A stretch of DNA of 64,000 bases from Molanna angustata. Lineage: Eukaryota > Arthropoda > Insecta > Trichoptera > Molannidae. How positions within the stretch are numbered: position 1 is the first letter of the stretch; the number at the start of each line of letters is the position of its first letter. Made by a program: the position numbers and the translations under genes. The stretch is taken from assembly GCA_963576475.1 (NCBI GenBank), contig OY754968.1:14116616-14180615 (forward strand). The letters are read 5' to 3'. The notes beneath the pieces are model-generated. The model searched no databases, was not told the origin of the DNA, and saw nothing but the letters and a program-made list of their open reading frames with translations. This document shows positions 35,078-47,099 of this stretch, piece by piece.

Positions 35078-35426
35078 CCCCCCTATTCAGTAACTATTGT
35101 AACTAAATTAGGAACGTTCTAAAATTGTAGATTTTAGATTTACGGTCTTATTTCAGCGTTATAAAATATCGACTTGGACTAAATGGAATAGGAACGTGCC
35201 TATTTTGGCCGGAAAGTTCTTAAAATGTTACTGAATCAGACGTATTATGAATAATTATGAAATTTATATCATTTTCATAATTATTCAAAATAACGTCTAA
35301 TTCAGTAACTTTTTAAGAACGTTCCGGCCAATATAGGTACGTTAGTATTCCCTATAAGACCCTTAATCTAAAATCTACAATTTAAGAACGTTTCTAATTT
35401 AGTTCCAATAGTTACTGAATAGGGGG
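35078..35426. mobile_element. MITE with ~45-bp terminal inverted repeats and TA-type target
   Basis: Left end CCCCCCTATTCAGTAACTAT and right end ATAGTTACTGAATAGGGGG are inverted, flanked by TA on both sides. Inversion continues inward (CTAAATTAGGAACGTTCT; TAGATTTTAGATT), and an AT-rich core at ~35250 is itself palindromic, so nearly the whole ~349 bp can fold. There is no transposase. A TA target suggests the Tc1/mariner group, but a TTA target cannot be excluded. Confidence 0.7.
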
Positions 35427-35429
35427 TAT

Positions 35430-36420
35430 TAATGTCCATAAAAAAATATTAATAATATCCCTTTTAGAGCATTTTTTATAGTTTCGTGGAGAAATAGATA
35501 TTTTATGTGCTTTTAAAGAGCTAATTAAAATTTCATTTCATTTCTGGCTTGTTCTTAAAATGCGAAAATTAACCTATTTTGGGTTTCCGATCATTTAAAT
35601 CACGTATAAACCCTTTTTAACGCACACGATAATTACTATTATATACTAATAGGCATATAACTTCATAGTGCGTTATATAGGCAGAGAAACAAACGTATTG
35701 GCGTTAAAGAAATATTTACAGGTTCTTTAGTGAGTTTGGTTTCGGCTCCATATAGGTATTCCCATTTTTTACTAAATTTTCCTACATAATTGTGACAGAT
35801 CTGTCACGATCCACATAACTTCTCTATACCTTTTGCATTTTACCTTTCATTCCATCATACGATTATTTGGTATTTAGAGACTTTGACGGTTGAAATATTA
35901 CGATAACTTAAAGTATAAACCTAAAAAATCTTGTCGAAAATACAATTATCATTTTATATACAATCTATTCATATTGAATACCATAAACTATATAGGGACC
36001 ATTTATAAAACATAAAATATATGGGTAGTTAGTTTGATAAATAAAAGTTTATTATTTATTGTGTCGATTTCGATCCTGGATTCACGTTATGTGACTCAGT
36101 ATGTGCAGTCAGGTAAGTATTTATCACAAAATATTATTATTAACGGATTTGAAATAGAAAATTTTCGCCAATTGTTGAGGAAACTTGTCATTTTTTAACC
36201 ACCCATTGTTGTCATTTGATATGGCCGAATATACTTTGAGTAATTTATTGGACAATTTTTAAATGTTGCAATCTATAAAATAATAAAAAAAATTGTGTTA
36301 TGTAATAAATAACATTGTTTTTCAATGAACGTTGCCTGATAATCTATAAATCATAAATAATAAATCTATAGAAATTTATAATCAGATTGAAATAAAATAA
36401 TGAACATGTCCTAGTGACAA
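35430..36420. other. AT-rich intron sequence
   Basis: No element or credible ORF recognised. Confidence 0.4.
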
Positions 36421-36424
36421 GTAG

Positions 36425-36560
36425 ATAGGTACATAAACATCCTCAACTAAGCATCAATGCTTGTACTAAGGTGAAATAAATTGGTCGTGGTAGGATTCGA
36501 ACTCGCGATCATTAAATCACAAACCCAGTGCGCAAACCGCTCTGACACCACTTCTTAAAG
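36425..36560 (-). mobile_element. SINE family 2 copy
   Basis: The minus strand has GTCAGAGCGGTTTGCGCACT (A box), GCGAGTTCGAATCCTACC (B box) and GCATTGATGCTTAGTTGAGG (body), matching 51042-51243 with moderate divergence. Confidence 0.65.
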
Positions 36561-36564
36561 GTAC

Positions 36565-37655
36565 ATCTTATTCAGTCGTTCATTCTTTCAACGTGTCCAA
36601 TCCTTCTTTTCAATGCTTATAGTGGATAAATAATAATGAATAAAGATCTTACTCGTAGGTACATCAAGGTTTATTTAATAAGAATAATATAAATAAAAAC
36701 TTTTTTGATAAATTATTCGTCGGAAATTTCGACGAATAGGTAACAATTGATAATTTCGATGTTTTAGCTTGCTTTGTAGTACCTACCTACCTCTGTTTAA
36801 ACGAAATTTATCCAAATCAAGATCATATCATACCAACAAACATACAAAAATACAAAAAATATTGTATGTATTCTTGATAAATAATAGTGATTGTTTGATG
36901 TACTTACTTTTCTTGTTTACCTATATATAAATAATGTTATATAGAATGCATACTGTCACGAAAACAGAATGAAATACGAAAATATTGTATAAATATGTAT
37001 TAATGTGATTGTGAAATATTCCACCTCGGTATAGGTTAAGCCTAGTGAGGTGGATATATAGTATATAATGTGTAAAAAAATGATTTTGTAAATTATAATA
37101 AATAAATAAAATAAATAGGTTAGTATACACAAAGAGATCAATTTATAATATTTAATATGGAAAATCTATATCGTTAAAATTTCCCTTAGTGCGTAGATAT
37201 CTAGTACAAACGTTTCAGATTTTTTGAGCTGGTGAAGCACGAAATAAGCAAATATATAATTTTACAAAGAAAATGTACCCAAATGTATATTGTTTAGACA
37301 CAACCTATGTATAACGAGTTCAATAGTTCGTAAGCAGACAAGCGTGACATGAAAAAGTACAAAGTGAAAAAGGATTAGATAGATATACATACGTATCTGA
37401 TAGAGTATACGTATTTTGAGTTCTTTTATAATAATATAACTTTTTGTTACATGAGCAATAAATAATGGGTTAATCTCCATTTTGATTTATTGCCAATTAC
37501 TCTATTATCCAATTAAATAATAAAATCTAGTTTTATGAAAATGAGATACCTATCAACTTATTGATTATTTAAATTAATAGATAGAATATTCTTGAATGAA
37601 AAAAAAGTTATGTTAAAATTAACCGAACTATATGTAGTGACTACAAAACAGTTGG
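36565..37655. other. AT-rich intron sequence
   Basis: Short TAGTACCTACCTACC runs near 36778. No element or credible ORF recognised. Confidence 0.4.
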
Positions 37656-37659
37656 TTAA

Positions 37660-38614
37660 GGGCCGGTCTTATAAACGTCCGTTAGTTAGATTTCAGATCA
37701 AACAAACCGAAATTTGATACAAATGCTCTATATTTCGTCTTATAACAATCCGTTAGTTAAATTTTAGTAAAATTTTACCGATAGCCTTTACTGACGGTCG
37801 GACCACCGATTAAGCGTTCGTTAACGATAAGTTATGAAAGGATTGAGTTTTTTCACACTTGTTTTTTTTATGTTGCGGTACATTTTTAATATTACGAATA
37901 TTTTGAAAAATACTGTTTTATATTTTTTGGATTTTTTATATTGAATTGCTTTTTTTCGATAAAAAATGTCGGCCGACATTGATTTTGAATAACCAAAACG
38001 AATTTGATTACAAGATTGTGTTTGACCAAATATTTTATTATTTCAACATGACATTGATGACAGTGAATTTCGTTTTATTTTATTTTAATTATTTTTTTAA
38101 ACTTCAAATAAAAAAAATAAAAATAAAAAAATTTATAAAAAATGAATGAATAATTAATTGTAACTAGTACCTACATATGCATTAAGTTTTTTAAATGTCA
38201 TTTTAATGCCATAAATTAGGCATAAATGCTTGTGATATAAGTGAACAAAATCAGTTGAGGCGAGATTTGAACCCGCATGCACTGAATTGCTAATCCAGCG
38301 CGCTATCTAAATAATAAAGGATTATCACCATTTTTGTAATTTTTGATATTATTTGAAGTACGCAAAAAAATTAAACACTCTCTGTTTATATATTGCAATG
38401 ACAGCACCGCTTTATCCATTACAATCCATTATAGTCTATTACAAATCTATTGAAAATCCATTGTAGTCTAATTAGACTGTAACTGTCAAATAAACGGACA
38501 GTTAAAATAGTTTTATAATACCGCCGATAGTAATATCTACTTAGGAACATCCATCCGTTAGTAAATCGTTAACATACTTACGAATATTTGGTCTTTCGTT
38601 TATAAGACCGGCCC
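37660..38614. mobile_element. MITE, PIF/Harbinger-like, copy A (955 bp)
   Basis: Terminal inverted repeats GGGCCGGTCTTATAAACG and CGTTTATAAGACCGGCCC are flanked by TAA on each side. A 3-bp TWA duplication is the PIF/Harbinger habit. The interior has no transposase. It contains a minus-strand family-2 SINE at about 38195-38315 (GAGATTTGAACCCGCATGC; TAATCCAGCGCGCTATC). Confidence 0.82.
38195..38315 (-). mobile_element. SINE family 2 inside MITE copy A
   Basis: Minus strand: GATAGCGCGCTGGATTAGC, then GTTCAAATCTCGCCTCAACT, then GCATTTATGCCTAATTTATG. It is diverged from the 51042 copy, and the start of the A box is eroded. Confidence 0.65.
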
Positions 38615-38765
38615 TAAGTGATTCTAAATATTTTGTACCCTGAGCTAAACACTACAGTCATAAATAGATTAACTTTTATTACTGATAACAAAAGTTTGGC
38701 TAAAAACGCAGGTAGCCAGTTCGGTCGTCACAATTATTTTTTTCAGTTTAGTTTTGATATCCTAA

Positions 38766-39575
38766 GGGCCGATCTTATAAACGTCCGTTAGTTAGATTTC
38801 GGACCAAACAAACCGAAATTTGATACAAATGCTCTATATTTCGTCTTATAACAATCCGTTAGTTAAATTTTAGTAAAATTTTACCGATAGCCTTTACCGA
38901 CGGTCGGACCACCGATTAAGCGTTCGTTAACGATAAGTTATGGAAGGATTGAGTTTTACCACACTTGTTTTTTTATGTTGTGGTACATTTTTAATATTAC
39001 CAATATTTTGAAATTTACTGTTTTATATTTTTTTGCTTTTTTTCAGTAAAAAACGCCGTCCGACAGTGATTTTGAATAACCAAAACGAATTTGATTACAA
39101 GTTTGTGTTTGACCAAATATTTTATTATTTCAACATGATATTGATGACACTGAATTTCGTTTTATTTTATTTGAAAAAAAAAATGAATGAATAAATAATT
39201 GTAACTAGTACCTACATATGCATTGAGTTTTTTAAATTTCATTTTAATGAAATCCAGCGCGCTAACTAAATAATAAAGGAATATCACCATTTTTGTAATT
39301 TTTGATATTGTTTGAATTACGCAAAAAATTAAACTCTCTCTGTTTATATAATATTGCAATGACAGCCCCGCTTAATCCATTATAATCCATTATGGTCCAT
39401 TACAAATCCATTGAAAATCCATTGTAGTCTAATTAGACCGTAACTGTCAAATAAACGGACAGTTAAAATAGTTTAATAATACCGCCGATAGTAATATCTA
39501 CTTAGGAACATCCATCCGTTAGTAAATCGTAAACATACTTACGAATATTTGGTCTTTCGTTTATAAGACCGGCCC
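38766..39575. mobile_element. MITE, PIF/Harbinger-like, copy B (810 bp)
   Basis: Ends GGGCCGATCTTATAAACG and CGTTTATAAGACCGGCCC, again with TAA on both sides. It lies ~150 bp from copy A in the same orientation. Most of the SINE is absent, but AATCCAGCGCGCTAACTAAA remains at ~39250, so copy B derives from a SINE-bearing ancestor by internal deletion. Confidence 0.82.
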
Positions 39576-39579
39576 TAAA

Positions 39580-40450
39580 TCTTGTCACATAAAAAATTGT
39601 GACAAGTATTGTGACGAAAAAAATTGTAACAAAATGTTTCACATGGCTCATCCTAGACCTCAAAATATCGAACCCAGTCAAATGATTATTTACATTTTGT
39701 CTCAATTTTCTTTCAAATTAGTTCAAAATTTCTTTTGATAACATTTTGCCTAAATAGGTACCTAATATTTAAATAAAATTATGACAGTTTTGACACTAAA
39801 ATTGATAAAAGCGTGACTATAATATCTATTAGTATCTATATTTAAATACTTGTAACATTAGTAGGTACATACTTGATTTATTTGTATGGGAAACTCATTG
39901 ATCGCTAGTGAGATTCTAATTATTCTGTAAAACTTTTCATAAAATAAATAAATAAAAATAATTTTATAACTTCTAAAATTTTGAACATTTTATTATAATT
40001 TTAGGATTAAATAGAGAAACATATATTTTCCCATATCCTGGGCGATCAATATGCGTGGTGTTTATAAATAATTATTATTTTATTATACCTACTTATTTAT
40101 TTTTTTATTGTTTCATTATTGATATATTGCAATCGGAAACAAAAAATAAAAAAGTAGACAAAATTTAAACCTTTATAATTATAATTTTTCAAAGACTGAT
40201 TTAATGATTGTTTATTTTTAAGAGCTGTTAGCTTTCAAAACAAAAGTAAAATAAAATTAATAAATATACCTAAACATGCGCAATTTGTTCAACGCGGTTT
40301 ACTGGGGTCCATAAATAATTATTGTTTATACACTTCTGGAAAGGAAATTAATTAATTATTAACGAAAGGTACCTATAATATACCTAAGTAATATTGTTAT
40401 TTTTTATATATTTATTTATCTATTTGTACCTACAGAATATAAATAAATAT
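39580..40450. other. AT-rich intron sequence
   Basis: Begins with a local run of TTGTGAC/TTGTAAC-type phrases (~39585-39640). Otherwise nothing recognised. Confidence 0.4.
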
Positions 40451-40454
40451 AATG

Positions 40455-40505
40455 CACACTGGCGGGCTTATTGCCATTAGGCAATTTCTTCCAACCAACC
40501 AGATT
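40455..40505 (-). mobile_element. SINE family 1 fragment
   Basis: GGCGGGCTTATTGCCATTAG and GCAATTTCTTCCAACCAACC correspond to the tail of family 1. Confidence 0.5.
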
Positions 40506-40984
40506 ACAGAGTGACAGAATCATATGTTATGTAGGTACTTACATCAATAAAAAAATGAAAGCTAAAAAATAACAAAGAAAATATGTATACGAAAATAACC
40601 GAGATAAATAAAATACATTATAACAAAAAAAAGGATTGGGAAAGAACAAGAAGAGTAAATCGAGATCAGGTGTATAGGGATAAATATTCCTTCTTTAGTT
40701 AATATTATGTAACAAAGGGAAGGAAGGAAAATGATAGGGATCAGGTATTTTCGGAGAGACATCTGCTTTAGTCTTTTCTTGAAAATGGAAAGTGAGTTTG
40801 ACGAAGTTATATCAGAACTCAAATTATTCCAGAGTTTTGTGATCGTACTTCAAAGGAAGAGCTGAAAAATTCAGTTTTGTGAATTGGGATCGTTAATGTG
40901 ATACGTTCAGCAGATTGAAGCGATAGGCCGTGAATAGATAAATAGGTGAATTTGGTTTTAAGGTACTGCGGTGAATTCGAGTTA

Positions 40985-41435
40985 AAGAACGTCTAATATC
41001 CAATATATCTCGTCTTCGATTTGGCCATTGCAGATTGGACAGTCATCTGTTCAAGATTGGACTTTCCCCCTCACCTTACTGCGAATACGGCCTAGATGAG
41101 GAGTCTGAGAACCATGTTTTCTTTTCCTGTCCAATAAGAGATGCATTTGACATTTATCGAGCATTGGATGATGTCCGATGCTCGATGAAGGAAAAATTCC
41201 AATTCCTATTATCAATGCATTACCTTCTATCTTTAGGATCAACGGAAATTTATAAACTGCATCATAAGTTCATACAGAAAAATATAGTTATACTGTAATC
41301 CCCCACATTACCTAATCAATTTTCACACTCACTGGAGTTGTACCTACTATTGACTGCATAATATAGGTACACATTGATCAACGTCTTTGGCACAAATAAT
41401 CCTGTATAGGGACTGGCTGCCTTATTAAAAAGAAA
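40985..41435 (+). pseudogene. LINE pol C-terminal fragment with cysteine/histidine motif
   Basis: One frame from ~40998 reads NISRLRFGHCRLDSHLFKIG, then SPYCEYGLDEESENHVFFSC, and stays open to a TAA at 41298. The order RLR-GH, HL-KIG, YC-YG-DEE--NHVFF-CP is the zinc-finger-like C-terminal motif of LINE pol proteins (R1/I-group style). The 3' UTR ends GGCTGCCTTATTAAAAAG at ~41430. Everything upstream is missing (5'-truncated). Confidence 0.72.
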
Positions 41436-41929
41436 ATAAACGTGTTGTATAGAAGTGACAAAAAATGTATATTTCGCCATTGTCGTTTCTTAGGCGCTCG
41501 AATTTGTTGAGATTCTCCTCGTTCGCATCCAAATACAAACTTCAGCATAGTCAAGTAAAGGAAGGAAGGAGTCTATTGAGAGAATGGATGTTAAAAAAAA
41601 GGGTTTAACTTACGTGAAATACTTGTTCGTGCTACGAAAATCCTCGTCAATTAGAATTCAAAGATCTTAGGTAAAAGGTACGTAGGTACGTTGATTATTG
41701 ATAAGAAGAGGTGTGATTTGTGGGATTTTTTATTTGTTTTCGGGAAATTTCACCTAAACTTATTTAAAAAAATGAACATATTATAAACTTCATTAAATAA
41801 ATAAAAAAATATTATGTTGTGCATGTATAAATACTATCTACTCATAGGTTTATCATACGAAAATATTTTTCGAGAAACTCTGTAACCTTTTCTTAAAAAA
41901 AATGTGATAATATATATTATTTATAGTTC

Positions 41930-42210
41930 ATTTATACGTCTATAAATTAAAATGTTGATAACCCCTGAATGGAACAAAATTCAAAGTAGGTATAAAAGTT
42001 TTATACACTTAGGTAGGTAATTTTCACACGCACACACAAACACATAGGTACCCTCACACTAAATGTTACACTCCGAATTCTGAGATAATTCATATACATT
42101 CCATATATGCTGCGAAGCCTCGTAGTTGTTTTTTTTTTACTTCATAGTGAAACTATGTAGTATGACGATATTAGAGAAATAAATTCTTATGAACAGACAG
42201 TTGGACTATG
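41930..42210 (-). mobile_element. Helitron family B fragment
   Basis: GTTGATAACCCCTGAATGG, ATATGCTGCGAAGCCTCG and GAACAGACAGTTGGA match the 5' half of family B. The 3' hairpin end is absent. Confidence 0.6.
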
Positions 42211-42214
42211 AAGT

Positions 42215-42925
42215 AGTAGGTATATAGCATAGATTGCTTCAAGCTTGTGTACGGCCATCTATTGCCAAAACAATATAATAAAATGTATGGATTTGCAGAA
42301 TGTCGTACACCATAGACACAAACCAGTAAAAATAAAGTTTTGGTTCATTTTAGATGGAGCGAAATAAAAATAGAATCAATATTTTATTTCGTAAATTAAA
42401 CAAAGTGTTTATGTTGATGTAGATAAAAAAACAAAAAATCTTTAAAATAAATAATATTTATTATCTCGACACGGCATCGTTGCATAATTTTTATATTGCT
42501 GGCCATCTGTTTTTGAATAGCATACACAAATTATCCAATGATTTTGAGTGTATGCATGCTTTTTGTATACATACTTGTCAATTTATTGAGTGCTGTTGAA
42601 AATTATAAAAATATTTAACCATTCAAATTATAAATAATGTAAAAGAATCTATTTTTATACGTATTTTTAGTAAAATAAAATAATTATGGCCATCTATGAT
42701 ACAGTAGCGTAATTTATGTGTACACTGTCATCTTTTGTAAAACCGTAGAAGTTTTTATTTATATATGTTTTTTTATCAAAGCTATATAATATAACAAGGA
42801 TTTAAAATTACATAATATTAATAAATTGTCAAAATTCCTCGATAAAATTCCTCGATGTAAAATTCCACGATATATATGATTAAAACAATTTTGCTGTGAA
42901 AGTAAACAGCATAGAATGAAACTTC
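42215..42925. other. AT-rich intron sequence
   Basis: No element or credible ORF recognised. A GGCCATCT phrase recurs at ~42253, ~42501 and ~42689 without further similarity. Confidence 0.4.
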
Positions 42926-42930
42926 TTCTA

Positions 42931-43096
42931 TTTTAAGTTATATCTATAATTAAAAGTAAAGACTTTTTGATTCTACATTAATTTTATTCTGCGCGATAGG
43001 CATATTTCGCCTTGTTAGGGCATTAACTAGCTTATAGGAATAAAATTAATGTATAATCAAAAAGTCTTTACTTTTAATTATAGATATAACTTAAAA
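42931..43096. repeat. Foldback: 59-bp inverted repeats around a 48-bp centre
   Basis: Arms 42931-42989 and 43038-43096 (TTTTAAGTTATATCTATAAT and its inverse) match with about one mismatch. The centre contains GCGCGATAGGCATATTTCGC. No ORF and no clear target-site duplication. Confidence 0.85.
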
Positions 43097-43474
43097 TGGA
43101 ATTCTACCAAATAAAAACTTCGTCGATAATTTATTTTATTTATTTTTATTTATTTATTTTTCACACCTTTATCACAAAGACTATTATGAAGATTACTGCT
43201 GCCCAACTAGGTATCCCTGTTATAGGGCTATTAATTCTTCTATTTTCCTATTCGTTAGTTTATTATTTAAAAATCGTTGATAATTCTCTTTACATTGTAA
43301 ATATTTTTTTTTACATTAAATGTGTTTTGGAGATCCATGTATTTGACTTTTCTTAAGTCCTAAAAAGACAGCAAATTCAACAAATGCTTTAGTCATAAAA
43401 CACAACAAATTCCGATTACAGCTAGACAATTAAAAATATTTAACGAAATTAAGAAAGAAGTGGCTTAGTTTCAT

Positions 43475-44735
43475 AATTTTTACTCTCCGCACTATGGAAT
43501 AGTGGAGAGTCGTGATTTCACAATTTCTAAGCGTATTTTTTACATCAATTTCTCAACGGGTATCATATAGAAAGTGCACACTGTGAGTTTCGTCGTGATG
43601 TGTTTGTATGTATGGCGTACGCCGTACGGATTATCCTTTTTGAATCTTCTCTACAGCCCAAACTATAAGTCTGATCGACTTAAAATTTACATCATATGTG
43701 TAAAGTGCATAGACCTAGGGATGATTAGTTTTCCATAGACAACTATTCATTTCTTCTCTATGATTTCATCATTTACATGCTTTCTATATTGTCCTCTCTA
43801 CAGCACAAACTATAAGTCCGATCGACTTCAAATTTACATCATATGTGTAAAGTGCATAGACCTAGGGATGATTAGTTTTCCATAGACAATTATTCATTTC
43901 TTCTCTATGATTTCATCATTTACATGCTTTCTATTGTGTCCTCTCTACAGCACAAACTATAAGTCCGATCGACTTCAAATTTACATCATATGTGTAAAGT
44001 GCATAGACCTAGGGATGATTAGTTTTCCATAGACAACTATTCATTTCTTCTCTATGATTTCATCATTTACATGCTTTCTATTGTGTCCTCTCTACAGCAC
44101 AAACTATAAGTCCGATCGACTTCAAATTTACATCATATGTGTAAAGTGCATAGACCTAGGGATGATTAGTTTTCCATAGACAACTATTCATTTCTTCTCT
44201 ATGATTTCATCATTTACATGCTTTCTTTTGTGTCCTCTCTACAGCCCAAACTATAAGTCCGATTGACTTCAATATAATATGTAAAGTCCATAAACTTAGA
44301 GATGATTAGTTTTTCATAATTTGTTCTCTATGATTTCATCTGTCCAAATATTCAAAATGCTCTCACGGTCTGGAAAATCGAGGTATTTTTAAACTGTTTA
44401 AAATTTCGATAAGTACTATAAAAATACACTCATCAAAAATGCATTCAAGGATTGTTAAAATTTAAAGAAAAATAAATCTATGGTATGCCATATCAATGTG
44501 AAATAAATATAGGATCATATTTCTATGAAAAATGTATAAAACAGAAATAAAACAGCTTCTGTATGGGAAAACTGAGTGATCAACTTCATATTGATATTGT
44601 ATGAGTCTCTATAGACAAATGTATTTTTAACTCTCCACTTCTATCTTCATTAAGGGGTAGGCAGTGAGAACCGAACAACGCATTCTTCTATCAAGACACA
44701 TATACAACGCCTCATCAACATTGATGGTATGTAGG
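43475..44735 (+). repeat. Long dispersed repeat R1, copy 2
   Basis: Parallel to 2955-3870 from GAATAGTGGAGAGTCGTGAT to GGGGTAGGCAGTGAGAACCG. The internal 147-bp unit is expanded here. Confidence 0.75.
43651..44285 (+). repeat. 147-bp tandem array inside R1
   Basis: CTACAGC recurs at 43651, 43798, 43945, 44092 and 44239, exactly 147 bp apart. Units 2-4 are almost identical, and the first and last are more diverged and match the other R1 copy best. This points to recent local amplification inside an older repeat. Confidence 0.93.
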
Positions 44736-45073
44736 TATGTATGAAGATTAAGTGGCTACCTATCAATTATAGGTACTTATCAAGTAGAAGATTAAGTATG
44801 TATATGTATGATACAAAGTCGTCACTAAATTATTTTTCTTAATTATATTTTTAATAAAAAATGATTTAGTTGTCTAGTTGGAGTGTTTCGAAAATTTTCA
44901 TTATTTTTCATAAAGTTAGGTACTTACATTAAATCTGAGGTCCTTCGTCTTGTCTGTAAAGTCTCCAATTCATGTTTGTATTTATAACCAAATTTGTAAT
45001 CGAATATTTTTATTATTGCATATGCGCAAACATTGGATTTTTTTCCCCTGTCGGGAGTCAAAGATATTTTTTA

Positions 45074-45394
45074 ACAGATTTTTAATTATCTCAATAGAGA
45101 CGAAGTTGGAATATTTATTGTAGGAGAACCGGGAAATCAAGGCACCTACAGGGCTTACGACCTGTCATCGGCTGGTTTACGTGATCACTTTATGCGCTTG
45201 CGCAACGTTCACCAATTATGCCTTTTAATGAGATCTCATTAAAAGGCATAATTGGTGAACGTTGCGCAAGCGCATAAAGTGATCACGTAAACCAGCCGAT
45301 GACAGGTCGTAAGCCCTGTAGGTGCCTTGATTTCCCGGTTCTCCTACAATAAATATTCCAACTTCGTCTCTATTTAGATAATTAAAAATCTGTT
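45074..45394. repeat. Near-perfect palindrome, ~160-bp arms
   Basis: The centre is ATGAGATCTCAT at ~45233. Arms match with only a handful of differences (for example CTCAATAGAG against CTCTATTTAG). Outer ends are AACAGATTTTTAATTATC and its inverse. ACCAAATTTGTA occurs on both sides (44988-44999 and ~45395-45406), which could be a 12-bp target-site duplication enclosing a slightly larger unit. No ORF. The arm is GC-richer than its surroundings. Confidence 0.9.
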
Positions 45395-45444
45395 ACCAAA
45401 TTTGTACTTCATGTGTCTTAAAAATATGTGTGGAATTCGTAAAT

Positions 45445-46568
45445 TCGTTCTATACTGTTAATATAAATGTTATATTGTAGATACCAGATGACTGACGTAT
45501 GTTAATATAAATGTTATATTGTAGATACCAGATGACTGACGTATGTTAATATAAATGTTATATTGTAGATACCAGATGACTGACGTATGTTAATATAAAT
45601 GTTATATTGTAGATACCAGATGACTGACGTATGTTAATATAAATGTTATATTGTAGATACCAGATGACTGACGTATGTTAATATAAATGTTATATTGTAG
45701 ATACCAGATGACTGACGTATGTTAATATAAATGTTATATTGTAGATACCAGATGACTGACGTATGTTAATATAAATGTTATATTGTAGATACCAGATGAC
45801 TGACGTATGTTAATATAAATGTTATATTGTAGATACCAGATGACTGACGTATGTTAATATAAATGTTATATTGTAGATACCAGATGACTGACGTATGTTA
45901 ATATAAATGTTATATTGTAGATACCAGATGACTGACGTATGTTCTATACTGTTAATATAAATGTTATATTGTAGATACCAGATGACTGACGTATGTTAAT
46001 ATAAATGTTATATTGTAGATACCAGATGACTGACGTATGTTAATATAAATGTTATATTGTAGATACCAGATGACTGACGTATGTTAATATAAATGTTATA
46101 TTGTAGATACCAGATGACTGACGTATGTTAATATAAATGTTATATTGTAGATACCAGATGACTGACGTATGTTCTATACTGTTAATATAAATGTTATATT
46201 GTAGATACCAGATGACTGACGTATGTTAATATAAATGTTATATTGTAGATACCAGATGACTGACGTATGTTAATATAAATGTTATATTGTAGATACCAGA
46301 TGACTGACGTATGTTAATATAAATGTTATATTGTAGATACCAGATGACTGACGTATGTTAATATAAATGTTATATTGTAGATACCAGATGACTGACGTAT
46401 GTTAATATAAATGTTATATTGTAGATACCAGATGACTGACGTATGTTAATATAAATGTTATATTGTAGATACCAGATGACTGACGTATGTTAATATAAAT
46501 GTTATATTGTAGATACCAGATGACTGACGTATGTTAATATAAATGTTATATTGTAGATACCAGATGAC
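45445..46568 (+). repeat. 44-bp satellite, left block
   Basis: Tandem 44-bp units (TTAATATAAATGTTATATTG, then TAGATACCAGATGACTGACG, then TATG) with almost no variation. Some units carry a 10-bp insert CTATACTGTT, giving a 54-bp variant at 45450, 45944 and 46174. The last two are 230 bp apart (54 + 4x44). The block is cut at 46568 by the hAT-like element. Confidence 0.95.
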
Positions 46569-46584
46569 TAGTGATGAGCAAAAG

Positions 46585-46770
46585 TCTTGCAAGTCTTGCA
46601 GTCTTGGTCTTGGTCTTGCGTTTTTTGCAAGACCAAGACCAAGACCAAGACCACATACTTCACTGCAAGACCAAGACCAAGACCAGGGACGCAAGACCAA
46701 GACCAAGACCAAGACCATGCTTGCAAGACCAAGAGTCTTGCAAGACTTAAATGCAAGACTCTTGCGGTCT
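46585..46770. repeat. Left subterminal CAAGAC/GTCTTG array of the hAT-like element
   Basis: Runs of CAAGACCAAGACCAAGACC interrupted by stretches such as CATACTTCACTG and CATGCTTG, with both strand senses present. Such repeats often serve as transposase-binding sites in hAT ends, but that role is inference. ORFs here on both strands are by-products of the hexamer. Confidence 0.85.
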
Positions 46771-46894
46771 TGCAGTTTTTCAATATGTTGACATATAACT
46801 CATAGAAATTGCATTGGAACGACAATAAATGACTTTTAATATGGTTAAAAATAACATACAAAGATAGAATTTTATAAATAAATAAATAATAAAC

Positions 46895-47098
46895 ACTTCC
46901 TTGCACCCTGCGCAAGTGGCGAGTTTATTGTTGTATGGCAATTTCTTCCAACTAACCAGTGTTTCCAGCCCAGAGAAGCAATATTTGCGTGAGAAATGAA
47001 TTTAAATTAATTTCTCCTCTGCTGGGAATCGAACCCAGAACGCCCGCACAGAACCAAAACAGCTTACCAACTGTGCCACTGCGGTCGGCATGACATCA
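46895..47098 (-). mobile_element. tRNA-derived SINE (family 1), nearly complete
   Basis: Minus strand: GACCGCAGTGGCACAGTTGG (A box), GGGTTCGATTCCCAGC (B box), TTGCTTCTCTGGGCTGGAAA (body) and CTCGCCACTTGCGCAGGGTG (tail). It is the best copy of the family in the window. Confidence 0.82.
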
Positions 47099-47099
47099 T

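Noticed and set aside
42931..43096. Rho-independent-type terminator or microRNA precursor
   Set aside because: Bacterial terminators do not apply here. The stem is long enough for a hairpin RNA, but the 48-bp loop and AT-rich arms fit a foldback element better, and no small-RNA evidence is available.
45445..46568. CRISPR array (regular 44-bp repeats)
   Set aside because: There are no unique spacers. The units are directly tandem with an occasional 10-bp insert, in a eukaryotic intron.
46458..46915. Several overlapping ORFs rich in Trp/Ser/Leu or Arg/Pro
   Set aside because: All are readings of the CAAGAC/GTCTTG hexamer in the hAT-like subterminal array. The frames exist on both strands because the hexamer lacks stops.
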